Assembly (NCBI GenBank): GCA_040381475.1
Contig: JBEIHH010000001.1
Location: forward strand, 81,167 to 145,166
Reading direction: 5' to 3'
Length of the DNA stretch: 64,000 nt
Source of the DNA: JAIBBG01 sp040381475
GTDB taxonomy: Bacteria > Bacteroidota > Bacteroidia > Flavobacteriales_D > Sanyastnellaceae
Shown: positions 7,671 through 16,879 of the stretch, piece after piece
Layout of the letters: every line of letters begins with the position of its first letter
How positions within the stretch are numbered: the first letter of the stretch is position 1
Translations under genes and position numbers: made by a program
The notes under the pieces: model-generated
Databases searched by the model: none
What the model was told of the DNA's origin: nothing
What the model saw: the letters and a program-made list of their open reading frames with translations, nothing else

Positions 7671-8697
7671 TGAATTCACCCTTGAAAGCGGCCAGTCACT
7701 GAATGGTTTGGAGATTGCCTATCATACCTATGGCAATCTCCATCCATCCGGTGGAAATGTAGTTTGGGTGTTTCATGCACTTACCGCCAACAGCGATGTG
7801 ATTGATTGGTGGCCGGATATAGTTGGAAAAGGATGTGTTTTTGATCCGACCGATTATTTTATTGTGTGCGCCAATGTTCTGGGTGGTTGTTATGGGTCTT
7901 CAGGTCCTGCAAGTGTTAACCCTGGTGATGGAACAATCTATGGACACAATTTCCCTGCTGTAACTATTCGCGATATAGTTAAAGCTCATGATCTGTTGCG
8001 CTGTCATCTCGGTATACAAAAAATTGCAGTTGGACTGGGAGGTTCTATGGGAGGTATGCAGTTACTGGAGTGGGCTGTTTCTTGCCCTTCATTGTTCGGA
8101 CAAGTAGTACTTATTGCTACATCTGCGAAATCAAGCCCCTGGATAATTGCTTTGAATGAGACTCAGAGAATGGCGATAGAGGTTGATCCCAGCTGGTTGA
8201 CTGATTCCATGGGTGCCGGAAAGGATGGTCTGATGACAGCGCGTGCAATTGCATTGTTAAGCTATAGGAATTATTCCACTTACAACAATTCACAGCGTGA
8301 ATCAAATGATCATGTTTTCGATGAATTTCGGGCTGCCTCCTATCAACGTTATCAGGGTGAAAAGTTGGCGAAAAGATTCAATGCAATTTCTTATTACCGG
8401 CTCACCCATGCGATGGATAGTCATAATCTCGGACGAAACAGGGTGAATGCGGCACTTGCTTTGAATCAGGTCACCGCTCGGGTTCTTGTGATTGGTATCA
8501 CAAGTGACTTGCTCTTTCCGCTTGCTGATCAGATGTTCATTGCACGGCATATCAGCAATGTCCAATACGTAGAAATGTATTCCGAATACGGTCATGATGG
8601 ATTTCTAATTGAATCGAAAAAATTATCCGATTTGATAAGATCATTTGTTCAGACGCAATTGCAGTTTGAAGAAAAAGGTGAAACTGTATTAGACTAA
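7648..8697 (+). CDS. metX: homoserine O-acetyltransferase
   Basis: Makes O-acetylhomoserine, the substrate of MetY next door. An alpha/beta-hydrolase of 349 aa. Visible features are the nucleophile elbow in GLGGSMGGMQLLEWA, the catalytic Asp in VIGITSDLLFP, and the catalytic His in SEYGHDGFLIE. The start is one of two adjacent ATGs (7645 or 7648), both inside the 3' end of metY, so translation is likely coupled. The length is normal and no key residue is missing. Whether the donor is acetyl-CoA or succinyl-CoA cannot be told by eye, but the MetY partner favours acetyl. Confidence 0.95.
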   Translation: MRKFFYHNEFTLESGQSLNGLEIAYHTYGNLHPSGGNVVWVFHALTANSDVIDWWPDIVGKGCVFDPTDYFIVCANVLGGCYGSSGPASVNPGDGTIYGHNFPAVTIRDIVKAHDLLRCHLGIQKIAVGLGGSMGGMQLLEWAVSCPSLFGQVVLIATSAKSSPWIIALNETQRMAIEVDPSWLTDSMGAGKDGLMTARAIALLSYRNYSTYNNSQRESNDHVFDEFRAASYQRYQGEKLAKRFNAISYYRLTHAMDSHNLGRNRVNAALALNQVTARVLVIGITSDLLFPLADQMFIARHISNVQYVEMYSEYGHDGFLIESKKLSDLIRSFVQTQLQFEEKGETVLD

Positions 8698-8712
8698 AAT
8701 ATTCAAAATAGT

Positions 8713-9969
8713 ATGAAAAAGAAAATTGGATTAATTGGATTCGGATGCGTCGGACAAGGGTTTTATGACCTTCTCTGCGAAAAGTCATTCGGTTGTGCTG
8801 AGATACATCGAATTGCAGTACGCGATAGAAATAAAAAAAGAAACGCGCCATCAGGTCTCTTCTGCTATGACGCCATGAATGTGACGGATGATCCGGAAAT
8901 AGACATTATTGTCGAGGCGATTGATGATGCCGACGTTGCGTTTGAAATAGCTAAAAAAGCCATGGAAAATGGTAAGCACGTGGTTAGTGCCAGCAAAAAG
9001 ATGATTGCCGGATATATGAAAGAACTGATGATTATTCAGAAGAACACAGGATGTGTTTTACTTTATGAGGCTGCTGTCTGCGGTGCGATTCCGGTTGTCA
9101 GAAAAATTGATGAGTTATTCAGGTATGAAAGGCTGCATCTTCTTCGCGGAATTTTTAATGGGACTTCTAACTATATCCTGACAAGATTGAACAACGGCAA
9201 GGAGAATTATCAAAGCGCACTTTTGCAGGCACAAAATGCTGGATTTGCAGAGTCGGACCCTGCGAGTGATGTAGGTGCTTATGATGCGATGTATAAGACG
9301 GTAATTCTTGCCAAACATGCTTTTGGAATCATTTTGCGCTTGCAGGATGTGTTGCGATCTGGCATAGAAAACATAGATCAAAGGGATATACAGTTTGCTC
9401 GTTCAAAAGGTAAAAGGATTCGCCTGGTACCCCATTTATTTAGTGAAAATCGTCGTGTCGGTGCTTTCGTCTTGCCGCAGTTTGTTGATCAGGATGACAA
9501 ATTATTTCATGTCAATGATGAGTTCAATTCGCTTCAGGTGGTAAGTGATTTTGCCGGTGAGCAATTTTATTATGGCAGAGGAGCGGGATCTTATCCAACT
9601 GCATTCGCATTGTTCAGCGATTTGAGAGATGCCATTTCCTCTCATGGATACAATCCGGGTCCTGCTGATACCGGGATGTCTATGATCGGCGACAAGGAAG
9701 TAGTTCTCGAGGTTTACATTAGATTTCGCTCATCCGATATCAGGCGTTTACCACAACTGAGTCAGATTCGTGAGGGAATCATAGAAGAGAACTTCCAGGT
9801 TGTTATTGCACGTTTATCATTGGCCGAATTGAAGGAACTTCTTCCCGTGATAAATGATGATGGTGGTATTGTGATCTACAATGGAACAAAACTTGTTTCA
9901 TCGAAAAGGCAAGAAATCGTAGGTTCGGAAGAAATTGCTGAACTGAATGATGTTGCTGTGCGCTGTTGA
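8713..9969 (+). CDS. hom: homoserine dehydrogenase
   Basis: 418 aa NAD(P)-dependent reductase of aspartate semialdehyde to homoserine, feeding MetX. It starts with the Rossmann motif GLIGFGCVGQGF. The substrate domain carries VVSASKKMIAG (catalytic Lys region), YEAAVCGAIPVVR, GIFNGTSNYIL and the FAESDPASDVGAYDA motif. The C-terminal 90 residues form a short ACT-like region. It is a stand-alone enzyme, not fused to aspartokinase, and lies 15 bp after metX, so the operon carries its own homoserine supply. A bidirectional terminator follows. Confidence 0.94.
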   Translation: MKKKIGLIGFGCVGQGFYDLLCEKSFGCAEIHRIAVRDRNKKRNAPSGLFCYDAMNVTDDPEIDIIVEAIDDADVAFEIAKKAMENGKHVVSASKKMIAGYMKELMIIQKNTGCVLLYEAAVCGAIPVVRKIDELFRYERLHLLRGIFNGTSNYILTRLNNGKENYQSALLQAQNAGFAESDPASDVGAYDAMYKTVILAKHAFGIILRLQDVLRSGIENIDQRDIQFARSKGKRIRLVPHLFSENRRVGAFVLPQFVDQDDKLFHVNDEFNSLQVVSDFAGEQFYYGRGAGSYPTAFALFSDLRDAISSHGYNPGPADTGMSMIGDKEVVLEVYIRFRSSDIRRLPQLSQIREGIIEENFQVVIARLSLAELKELLPVINDDGGIVIYNGTKLVSSKRQEIVGSEEIAELNDVAVRC

Positions 9970-10027
9970 CTTTCTATAAGAGCTTTCAAGTAATTAAATG
10001 TTCAATGAAGGCTCATGTAATTGAAAA

Positions 10028-10054
10028 AAAAGCCGGCTTTTTAGGCCGGCTTTT
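10028..10054. terminator. bidirectional terminator between hom and the YceI gene
   Basis: Stem AAAAGCCGGC / GCCGGCTTTT (10028-10037 with 10045-10054), 7-nt loop. A-rich on one side and T-rich on the other, so it can serve both convergent genes. Confidence 0.85.
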
Positions 10055-10072
10055 ATTGATTCTTTTTGCTTG

Positions 10073-10897
10073 TTATTTTGTTTTGACACCTTTGATATCA
10101 AGTGTTAGCAGGACTTCATTGTTGATCAGATCATTGCCAAGGTTGTCAAAAAATTTATCTGAACCGTAGCGAACGTCAAACAGTGAACGGTCAAAAGCAA
10201 ATCCGCCACCGATATTTATGTTATCTCCGTTCGGAGCAACTACTGCATTGCATTTGATTTCTTTCGAAATACCCTTGATGGTAAGTTTACCATTGAGTTC
10301 ATATTCAATAGCACTTTTCGCCGTTGCTGAAGAAATGATATAGCTTGCCTCAGGGAATTTTGCAACGCCAAAGAACTCATCACTTTTCAAATGCGTTTCC
10401 AGTTTAGTTTTTCCTTCACCTGAAAGATCTGTGTTGGTCAGTGTGTTCATATCCAGGATGATTTCACCTCCGGTAATCTGTCCCGCTGACATGTGAATAA
10501 CCCCCTTTTTCACATTGATTGTTCCTGTGTGTTTTTTACCGGTAACTTTCTGTCCCATCCAACGAACTGAAGAAGTGGCTGCGTCAATACCGTAGGAGCC
10601 GTTATCTGCGGACTTCAGGTTTGTGGCAGTTGCGCTGTTTTGAATAGTGATACGTGATGTATCTGCAATACCGCTGGCTTGAGCTATTTTACATTTCTGA
10701 TAGTCAGCTTCAAATTTGGCATCAGCTCTGAGTTCTTTGCATTTCTGGTAATCAGCGCTGTTCATATCAGCAACAGTGGCGCAGCTGCAGGCATCAAATG
10801 CTTTTATCGCAGCACCGTTTTCTTGTCCGTTATCGCCACATGATACCATGACCAGGATAGCGATAGCTGCCAGAAAAGTATTGAATTTATTCATCAT
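10073..10897 (-). CDS. YceI-family lipoprotein with Cys-rich N-terminal segment
   Basis: 274 aa. The N-terminus is a lipoprotein signal with lipobox VMVSC (Cys at about 20). Residues 25-75 hold five more Cys (AFDACSCATV..., then two YQKCK repeats), which is not part of the usual YceI fold. Residues about 100-272 form the YceI beta-barrel domain: IDAATSSVRWMGQKVTGKKH at its start, KFPEASYIISSA in the middle and FAFDRSLFDVRYGS near the end. YceI proteins bind polyisoprenoid-type lipids in the periplasm; the exact ligand is unknown here. It follows hppA by 14 bp and is likely co-transcribed with it. Confidence 0.88.
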   Translation of the reverse strand: MMNKFNTFLAAIAILVMVSCGDNGQENGAAIKAFDACSCATVADMNSADYQKCKELRADAKFEADYQKCKIAQASGIADTSRITIQNSATATNLKSADNGSYGIDAATSSVRWMGQKVTGKKHTGTINVKKGVIHMSAGQITGGEIILDMNTLTNTDLSGEGKTKLETHLKSDEFFGVAKFPEASYIISSATAKSAIEYELNGKLTIKGISKEIKCNAVVAPNGDNINIGGGFAFDRSLFDVRYGSDKFFDNLGNDLINNEVLLTLDIKGVKTK

Positions 10898-10911
10898 CTT
10901 ATGAAAAATTA

Positions 10912-13206
10912 TTATTGTGCAATGTGATCGTTGTAAGATGTTGTTCCAGGATCAGTAACGGTTAATGGTACATCCTGAGTAACGCCAGAGGATTGCATAT
11001 GATCGTTATTTCCTGCTTCTTTATGCTCTCCCAAAAGTGGAGCAAGTGTAAGTCCTACAAGACATGAAAGTTTGATGAGGATGTTCATGGATGGACCTGA
11101 AGTGTCTTTGAAAGGATCTCCAACTGTATCACCAACAACTGCAGCTTTATGTGGCTCAGATTTTTTGTAGAAAATTTCTTTTTTACCATTCACTTCAATC
11201 TCAACACCTTTTTCAAATGATTTCTTGGCATTGTCCCAAGCTCCGCCTGCATTGTTCTGGAAGATTGCCCAAAGCACACCTGACACTGTAACGCCAGCCA
11301 TATAAGCTCCGAGGGCTTCTGCACCCATTACAAATCCTACGATGATTGGTGATACAATAGTGATGATACCGGGTAGAAGCATTTCGCGCAATGCAGCTTG
11401 TGTAGAAATTTCAACACATTTGCCATATTCAGGTTTGCCTGTACCTTCAAGAATGCCAGGTATTTCGCGGAATTGGCGACGCACTTCATTTACCATCTGC
11501 ATTGCGGCTTTACCCACAGAGTTCATAGCAAGAGCAGAGAAAACTACCGGGATCATTCCACCGATGAACAAAGCTGCAAGAACTTTAGCATCAAAGATGT
11601 TGATACCATGAATTCCGGTGAATGTCACATAGGCAGCGAATAACGCAAGTGCAGTAAGAGCTGCAGATGCAATGGCAAAACCTTTTCCTACTGCCGCTGT
11701 TGTATTACCAACTGAATCAAGGATGTCTGTTTTTTCACGAACCTCTGCAGGAAGCTCAGACATTTCTGCAACACCACCTGCATTGTCAGCGATCGGTCCA
11801 AAAGCATCGATAGCAAGTTGCATCGCTGTATTCGCCATCATTGCTGACGCGGCGATACCAACACCGTAGAAACCTGCAAGAGCATATGCTCCCCAAATTG
11901 CTCCGGCAAAAAGAATAATTGGTGTAGCAGTAGAAAGCATACCTGTGCCAAGCCCAGCGATGATATTGGTTGCAGCGCCTGTGGCAGATTTCTGAACGAT
12001 ACCTAAAACAGGGCGTCCGCCAAGACCGGTATAGAATTCAGTAATGTATGATATAGCGGCTCCAACGAACATACCAATCAGCGTTGCATAGAACACGTTC
12101 ATTGCTGTTGTTGTGGCTGTTCCAAATTCTCCATCATTGAACACGCTGATGGTCATTGTTTCAGGCAAACACATTTTGATCAGAACGAATGATGCACCAA
12201 GCGATAGAAGAATAGAAGACCAGTTACCAATGTTGAGAGCACGTTGAACGCTGTTTGTATTCTGAGGTGCGCTATCGCTGAGTCTTACAAAGTAACTTGA
12301 AACAATAGATGCAACAAGTCCTAAAGCAGCTATGAGCAGCGGTAGAAGGATTGGCCCAATGCCTCCGAAATTGTCCATGAATGAATCACCGCCATTGCTT
12401 TTGATCAGGTAGTTTCCTAATACCATTGATGCAAGTACTGTTGCAACATAAGAACCGAACAAGTCAGCACCCATACCTGCAACGTCACCGACGTTGTCAC
12501 CAACGTTATCTGCAATTGTTGCCGGATTGCGCGGATCGTCCTCAGGAATTCCAGCTTCTACTTTACCTACAAGGTCTGCACCTACGTCAGCTGCTTTGGT
12601 ATAGATACCACCTCCAACACGTGCAAACAATGCGATGCTTTCAGCACCCAGAGAAAAGCCTGCAAGTACCTCGAGCACTCTTGTCATCTGGTCGTTGGCT
12701 GAAACTCCATTCAGTGGTGCCCATGTGCCATTCATGAAGAACATGAAGAAAAGGATGAACAACATGCTCAATCCCAATACAGCGAGACCAGCAACTCCGA
12801 GACCCATCACGGTGCCACCAGTGAACGATACCTTCAACGCTTTTGCAAGAGATGTTCTTGCCGCCTGCGTTGTGCGAATGTTCGCTTTGGTTGCAATGCG
12901 CATTCCGAAGAAACCGGCAAGCGCACTGAAGAAACATCCTATCACAAATGCTACTACAATGAGCCAATGTGATGTTTCTACTACCTGCGAAAGAATGCCG
13001 AGACCGATACCTGCTATCACCACATATATGGCGAGAATGCGATACTCAGCTTTAAGAAATGCCATTGCTCCTTCAGCAACGTAACCGCCGATCTCTTGCA
13101 TACGGCTGTTTCCTGCATCCTGCTTGCTAACCCATGCAGATTTGATGGCCATTACTACAAGGCCCAATATGCCTAGGGCCGGTACTAAATAAATGAGATT
13201 ATCCAT
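10912..13206 (-). CDS. hppA: membrane-bound ion-translocating pyrophosphatase
   Basis: 764 aa with about 16 membrane segments. Couples hydrolysis of pyrophosphate to ion pumping across the inner membrane. Signature motifs are DVGADLVGKVEAGIPEDDPRN and the DNVGDNVGDVAGMGADLFG block for Mg-pyrophosphate, and DNAGGVAEM plus GNTTAAVGKGFAIASAAL. The Ala in GNTTAA, where potassium-independent enzymes have Lys, indicates the potassium-dependent subclass. I cannot decide between proton, sodium and dual pumping from the motifs alone. The last 40 residues are a polar tail beyond the usual end. Confidence 0.95.
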   Translation of the reverse strand: MDNLIYLVPALGILGLVVMAIKSAWVSKQDAGNSRMQEIGGYVAEGAMAFLKAEYRILAIYVVIAGIGLGILSQVVETSHWLIVVAFVIGCFFSALAGFFGMRIATKANIRTTQAARTSLAKALKVSFTGGTVMGLGVAGLAVLGLSMLFILFFMFFMNGTWAPLNGVSANDQMTRVLEVLAGFSLGAESIALFARVGGGIYTKAADVGADLVGKVEAGIPEDDPRNPATIADNVGDNVGDVAGMGADLFGSYVATVLASMVLGNYLIKSNGGDSFMDNFGGIGPILLPLLIAALGLVASIVSSYFVRLSDSAPQNTNSVQRALNIGNWSSILLSLGASFVLIKMCLPETMTISVFNDGEFGTATTTAMNVFYATLIGMFVGAAISYITEFYTGLGGRPVLGIVQKSATGAATNIIAGLGTGMLSTATPIILFAGAIWGAYALAGFYGVGIAASAMMANTAMQLAIDAFGPIADNAGGVAEMSELPAEVREKTDILDSVGNTTAAVGKGFAIASAALTALALFAAYVTFTGIHGINIFDAKVLAALFIGGMIPVVFSALAMNSVGKAAMQMVNEVRRQFREIPGILEGTGKPEYGKCVEISTQAALREMLLPGIITIVSPIIVGFVMGAEALGAYMAGVTVSGVLWAIFQNNAGGAWDNAKKSFEKGVEIEVNGKKEIFYKKSEPHKAAVVGDTVGDPFKDTSGPSMNILIKLSCLVGLTLAPLLGEHKEAGNNDHMQSSGVTQDVPLTVTDPGTTSYNDHIAQ

Positions 13207-13395
13207 TGATATTGTAAGAAATTGGTTTTGCTTTGGTTTGCCGAACCTATTGACCCCTAATTGGTCAGATAGATTTTCGGGGCGCGAATATACATCGGCA
13301 TTCTATTTCTTAAGTGGTTGATAATGAGCTTTAATTTCTTTGCAACCAATTAATCATTACGTACGTCTTTGGTTTATAATCTTAACAACCTTCCA

Positions 13396-16300
13396 ATGAA
13401 AACTGCTCTTCGTTTTTTCTATGCCACCCTTTTCGGTTCATTTTCACTTTTTGCAAAGGAATCCGTGGCTCAATGTAATACTACTATTGCCTTATTTCAA
13501 TCCAATGTAATGTGTTCTGGTGATGATCTCAATTTTATGGGATATGTCACTAGCGATTGTCCTATGCCGAATACCGTTCAGTACTCTTGGACTGCGGTTG
13601 GCCTTGATTCAGAAAACAATCCGGTTATCATCGAAAATTTAACGGTAATTGGTAACGTGCCGGGATACACCAATATTCCTGTGTATGTCATACCGTTTGA
13701 TTTCATTTCTGAGTTAAACGAGATTTGTTTGAATGTTAACATTCTTGATGAGGAATTGAATGTTATTTCAACGACTCAACAGTGTATAAGTAGTTTCCAA
13801 ATCCCAGAGGAAATGGTCGTGGTGCCGCTTGTGTCTCCGAATTGGTGTGGTGATCAGATTTGCCTGACAACAGTTACCGTAGACGGTGGTTTAGCACCAT
13901 ATGCTTTTTACGTGGATGGCGAACCTGCTACTCCGAATTTTGGCATGTGTTACAACACTCCTGGCGTGTATATGATAGAGGTCGTGGATGCCAATGGTTG
14001 TTTTGCCTATCAGGATTTTGTAGTAGAGACCAATTCAATTGGTAATGGGAGTTGTGAGAGTGCTCAGGTTCTGGAAAGCGGAGTTGCATTCGAAGATACT
14101 ATTTGCTCCATCAGTTTTGATGAGCCTTCATGTCTCGATTTTACTTATTATCTTCAAGCCTGGTACACTATTAATTCCGGAAATGCCACACATATGAATA
14201 TTGGCTTCTTTTCAGGTTACTATGGCAATCTCAGCAACATGCCATTCGGTCTCGAGATATACACTTCGCCGGACAATACCGGATGCAGTAATCTCGAACT
14301 GATGCATTGTCATGATGGACAGCTCGACGGAGATTGTTTCGATCTTGCTGATTTCATTACCATTGAACCCAACACAGATTATTATATCCGACCTGTGGTA
14401 CAATGGACATCAATAAATTTTACTGAAATCATGGTGGTGCTCAGTGATGCACCAATTGATCCGATTTGCGGTTGCACTGATTCTTCTTCCTGCAATTTTG
14501 ATCCTGAAGCACTGATCAATGACGGCTCTTGTGGTTACAATGGCTGCACAGATCCCGGCGCGTGTAACTATCTATCTTATGCAACTTGCGATGATGGCTC
14601 CTGTATTTTCGGAAGTGATATTACCGGTCAGATTTTTCATGATCTTAATGGCAATGGACTTTGGGATTATTGGAATAATGAAGCCGCAATGGGCAACGGA
14701 TGTTACATATACATTCAGGAGTTAGACGTTATGGTATATCCAAACAGTGAAGGAAGTTTTGTTCTGCCTTCTCTGCCTGCTGCTGTTTACCATGTTGAAT
14801 ATGTGAGCACAGATGGCTTGTGGATTTTGGCAATAGATAATCCAATAGAAATTACGTTGCCTACCTGCACGGGGCTCTTACTGCCCGTCATTCCTGCCAG
14901 TGAAGCTGCTGCTCAGATCAGTGGCAATGGTTGGTTTTGGAATAGCAACTTACACTGCACCAACGGCTTCAACATCGGTGTATATGTTCAGAACACAGGA
15001 ACAGTGCCTTTGAGTGGCCAGTTCAGCATGAGTTTTGACCCAAGTCTGACAATTTCTGAATATGTTTATGCGCAAGCGTATACAAATAGCGGAGCCGGTT
15101 TTGTGAACTGGAGTGTCGTGGATCAACCCGTAGGCAGCACTTATTATTATATGGTTCATGTGAATGGACCCGGAGTAGAATTTGTGGGAAGTGTATTCAC
15201 TTTCGAAATGCATCTCACGCTTGAAGACAACAATGAATTTGTTTTCTATGATGAAGAATGGACACATGATGCAGTTGTTACTTGTGCTTATGACCCTAAC
15301 GATAAGCAGGCAATTCCGGAAGGTTATGCCGATCAGCACTTTATTTTGGGCGATGAGGAAATCGAGTATAAAGTGAGATTTCAGAATACCGGAAATGCAC
15401 CTGCTTTTGATGTAATTATTGAAGATCAGATCGACATTTCCAAACTTGACCTTAGCACTTTCGAACCTGTCATTGCATCACATTCATACAGCACAATAAT
15501 TCAGCCTGATGGCATGGTGAAGTTCGTATTCAACAATATCATGCTTCCTGACAGCGCTTCTGACGAGCCGGGATCACAGGGATATGTTGTTTATCGGATA
15601 CGTCCTCTCGATGATCTGATGCCTGGTGATGTTATCGAGAATACAGCTGATATTTTCTTTGACGACAATCCAGCGATTCAAACCAATACAACCTTCCACA
15701 CAATATTCAGTTGTGAATGGATTCAGCCTGATCCTCAGTCTGCAGATCTATGTGTTGGAGATTTGTTAAGTGTGGATGGCGAATATCAATATATCGAGAG
15801 TTATTCATGGTTGCTCAACGGTAACGAAGTATCTGACCAGTCTGTGCTGGAGTTTCCTGCCGATGAGGTTTCGCAGAATAATTTTTCGCTGGTTCGCACA
15901 AATCCACTTTGTTCTGTTGAAGATGCATTCGTTGTTCAGGTAAATCCAAATCCTGAGGCGACGATAACCATGCTAGGTGATGTTTTGACAGCATCCGATG
16001 GTGTTTCATGGCAATGGTTTCACTGGAATGAGGCTTTGACCGGAGCTACAAATCAGACCTTGCCGGCTGCTGGTGTAGGATATTATAATGTTGAAGTGAC
16101 CAATGAATTCGGATGCACAACCATGAGCGATCCTTTCATCATAATTTCTGTTGACGAGAACAATGGTGATTTTGAAATGAATTTGTATCCTAATCCGGCA
16201 AGCGGAATAACTGTGATCAGTTCTTCTATACCAGGTGGTTCATACTCTATCTATGATTTAAATGGAAAATTAGTCTTGAATGGCAAAATGTCCTCGAATC

Positions 16301-16398
16301 AAGTGACTGTCGATACGGAAACCTGGAACAGCGGTATGTATACTGTTCTTTTGGCAACAGATGAAGGCTGCAGGAGTGTCAGATTGATTGTGGAATAG
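13396..16398 (+). CDS. T9SS-secreted multidomain surface protein (type A sorting domain)
   Basis: From the ATG at 13396 (1000 aa) it has a signal peptide ending near SVAQ. Regions in order: Ig-like N-terminal segments, a Cys-rich stretch around residues 355-405 with two CTD..(A/S)CN(F/Y) repeats ending DGSC, an SdrD-like region (DITGQIFHDLNGNGLWD), a conserved-repeat domain around residues 640-770 (YDPNDKQAIPEG...ENTADIFFDDNPAI) common in T9SS cargo, and the T9SS type A sorting domain in the last 80 residues (NLYPNPASG...SIYDLNGK...GMYTVLL). The sorting domain is removed on export and the protein attached to the surface or released. An upstream in-frame start at 13369 adds only nine residues. 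Confidence 0.88.
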   Translation: MKTALRFFYATLFGSFSLFAKESVAQCNTTIALFQSNVMCSGDDLNFMGYVTSDCPMPNTVQYSWTAVGLDSENNPVIIENLTVIGNVPGYTNIPVYVIPFDFISELNEICLNVNILDEELNVISTTQQCISSFQIPEEMVVVPLVSPNWCGDQICLTTVTVDGGLAPYAFYVDGEPATPNFGMCYNTPGVYMIEVVDANGCFAYQDFVVETNSIGNGSCESAQVLESGVAFEDTICSISFDEPSCLDFTYYLQAWYTINSGNATHMNIGFFSGYYGNLSNMPFGLEIYTSPDNTGCSNLELMHCHDGQLDGDCFDLADFITIEPNTDYYIRPVVQWTSINFTEIMVVLSDAPIDPICGCTDSSSCNFDPEALINDGSCGYNGCTDPGACNYLSYATCDDGSCIFGSDITGQIFHDLNGNGLWDYWNNEAAMGNGCYIYIQELDVMVYPNSEGSFVLPSLPAAVYHVEYVSTDGLWILAIDNPIEITLPTCTGLLLPVIPASEAAAQISGNGWFWNSNLHCTNGFNIGVYVQNTGTVPLSGQFSMSFDPSLTISEYVYAQAYTNSGAGFVNWSVVDQPVGSTYYYMVHVNGPGVEFVGSVFTFEMHLTLEDNNEFVFYDEEWTHDAVVTCAYDPNDKQAIPEGYADQHFILGDEEIEYKVRFQNTGNAPAFDVIIEDQIDISKLDLSTFEPVIASHSYSTIIQPDGMVKFVFNNIMLPDSASDEPGSQGYVVYRIRPLDDLMPGDVIENTADIFFDDNPAIQTNTTFHTIFSCEWIQPDPQSADLCVGDLLSVDGEYQYIESYSWLLNGNEVSDQSVLEFPADEVSQNNFSLVRTNPLCSVEDAFVVQVNPNPEATITMLGDVLTASDGVSWQWFHWNEALTGATNQTLPAAGVGYYNVEVTNEFGCTTMSDPFIIISVDENNGDFEMNLYPNPASGITVISSSIPGGSYSIYDLNGKLVLNGKMSSNQVTVDTETWNSGMYTVLLATDEGCRSVRLIVE

Positions 16399-16422
16399 GT
16401 CTCACTCATTAACTCAAATAAT

Positions 16423-16451
16423 AAAAGTCGCTACATCATGTAGCGACTTTT
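16423..16451 (+). terminator. terminator of the T9SS gene
   Basis: Perfect inverted repeat aaaagtcgctacat / atgtagcgactttt around a single c (a stem of 12 bp with a 5-nt loop in practice), followed by attttt. Its 3' end overlaps the -7 element of the next gene. Confidence 0.8.
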
Positions 16452-16458
16452 ATTTTTG
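16451..16458 (+). promoter_or_regulatory. -7 element TATTTTTG for menI-menF
   Basis: Exact TAnnTTTG match ending five bases before the menI ATG at 16463, implying a transcript with almost no 5' leader. It shares bases with the T run of the preceding terminator. Confidence 0.55.
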
Positions 16459-16462
16459 TTGC

Positions 16463-16879
16463 ATGGATGATGTTTTGAAATTGGCCAATGACTATTGCGT
16501 AAACACGCTGTCTGGATTGACGGGCACGCGTTTTACAATAGTAAAAGACGGATATGTTGAGGCTACAATGCCAGTGGATTCGCGAACACACCAACCTTAT
16601 GGATTGCTGCATGGAGGTGCAAGTGCTGCCCTTGCAGAGACTATAGGCAGTTTTGGATCGCATTTTATTGTTGCTCCGGAAGGAGGCATTGCGGTGGGAG
16701 TGGAGCTCAACATCAATCATCTCAAGGGCAAAAAGAATGGAATGGTTACTGGCAAAGGCAGCTTGATTCATCGTGGAAAATCGCTACACGTTTGGTCTAT
16801 AGAACTTGTAGACGAGGAGAATGTTTTGCTTGCAATAAGTCGCCTGACGGTGATGGTCAAAAGCAAAGATCACTCATGA
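16463..16879 (+). CDS. menI: hotdog thioesterase, probable DHNA-CoA thioesterase
   Basis: 138 aa from ATG 16463. Hydrolyses an acyl-CoA, most likely 1,4-dihydroxy-2-naphthoyl-CoA in menaquinone synthesis. The hotdog signature GLLHGGASAALAETIGS contains the catalytic Glu of the YdiI/MenI group, and VGVELNINHLK, a GKGSLIHRGKSLHVWSIE stretch and the final SRLT all follow the YdiI pattern. The longer ORF from 16388 would run through the upstream terminator and is rejected. It overlaps menF by ATGA, which supports the pathway assignment. Confidence 0.82.
   Translation: MDDVLKLANDYCVNTLSGLTGTRFTIVKDGYVEATMPVDSRTHQPYGLLHGGASAALAETIGSFGSHFIVAPEGGIAVGVELNINHLKGKKNGMVTGKGSLIHRGKSLHVWSIELVDEENVLLAISRLTVMVKSKDHS

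Noticed and set aside
12635..13084. 149-codon plus-strand ORF
   Set aside because: Antisense to hppA, low-complexity composition.
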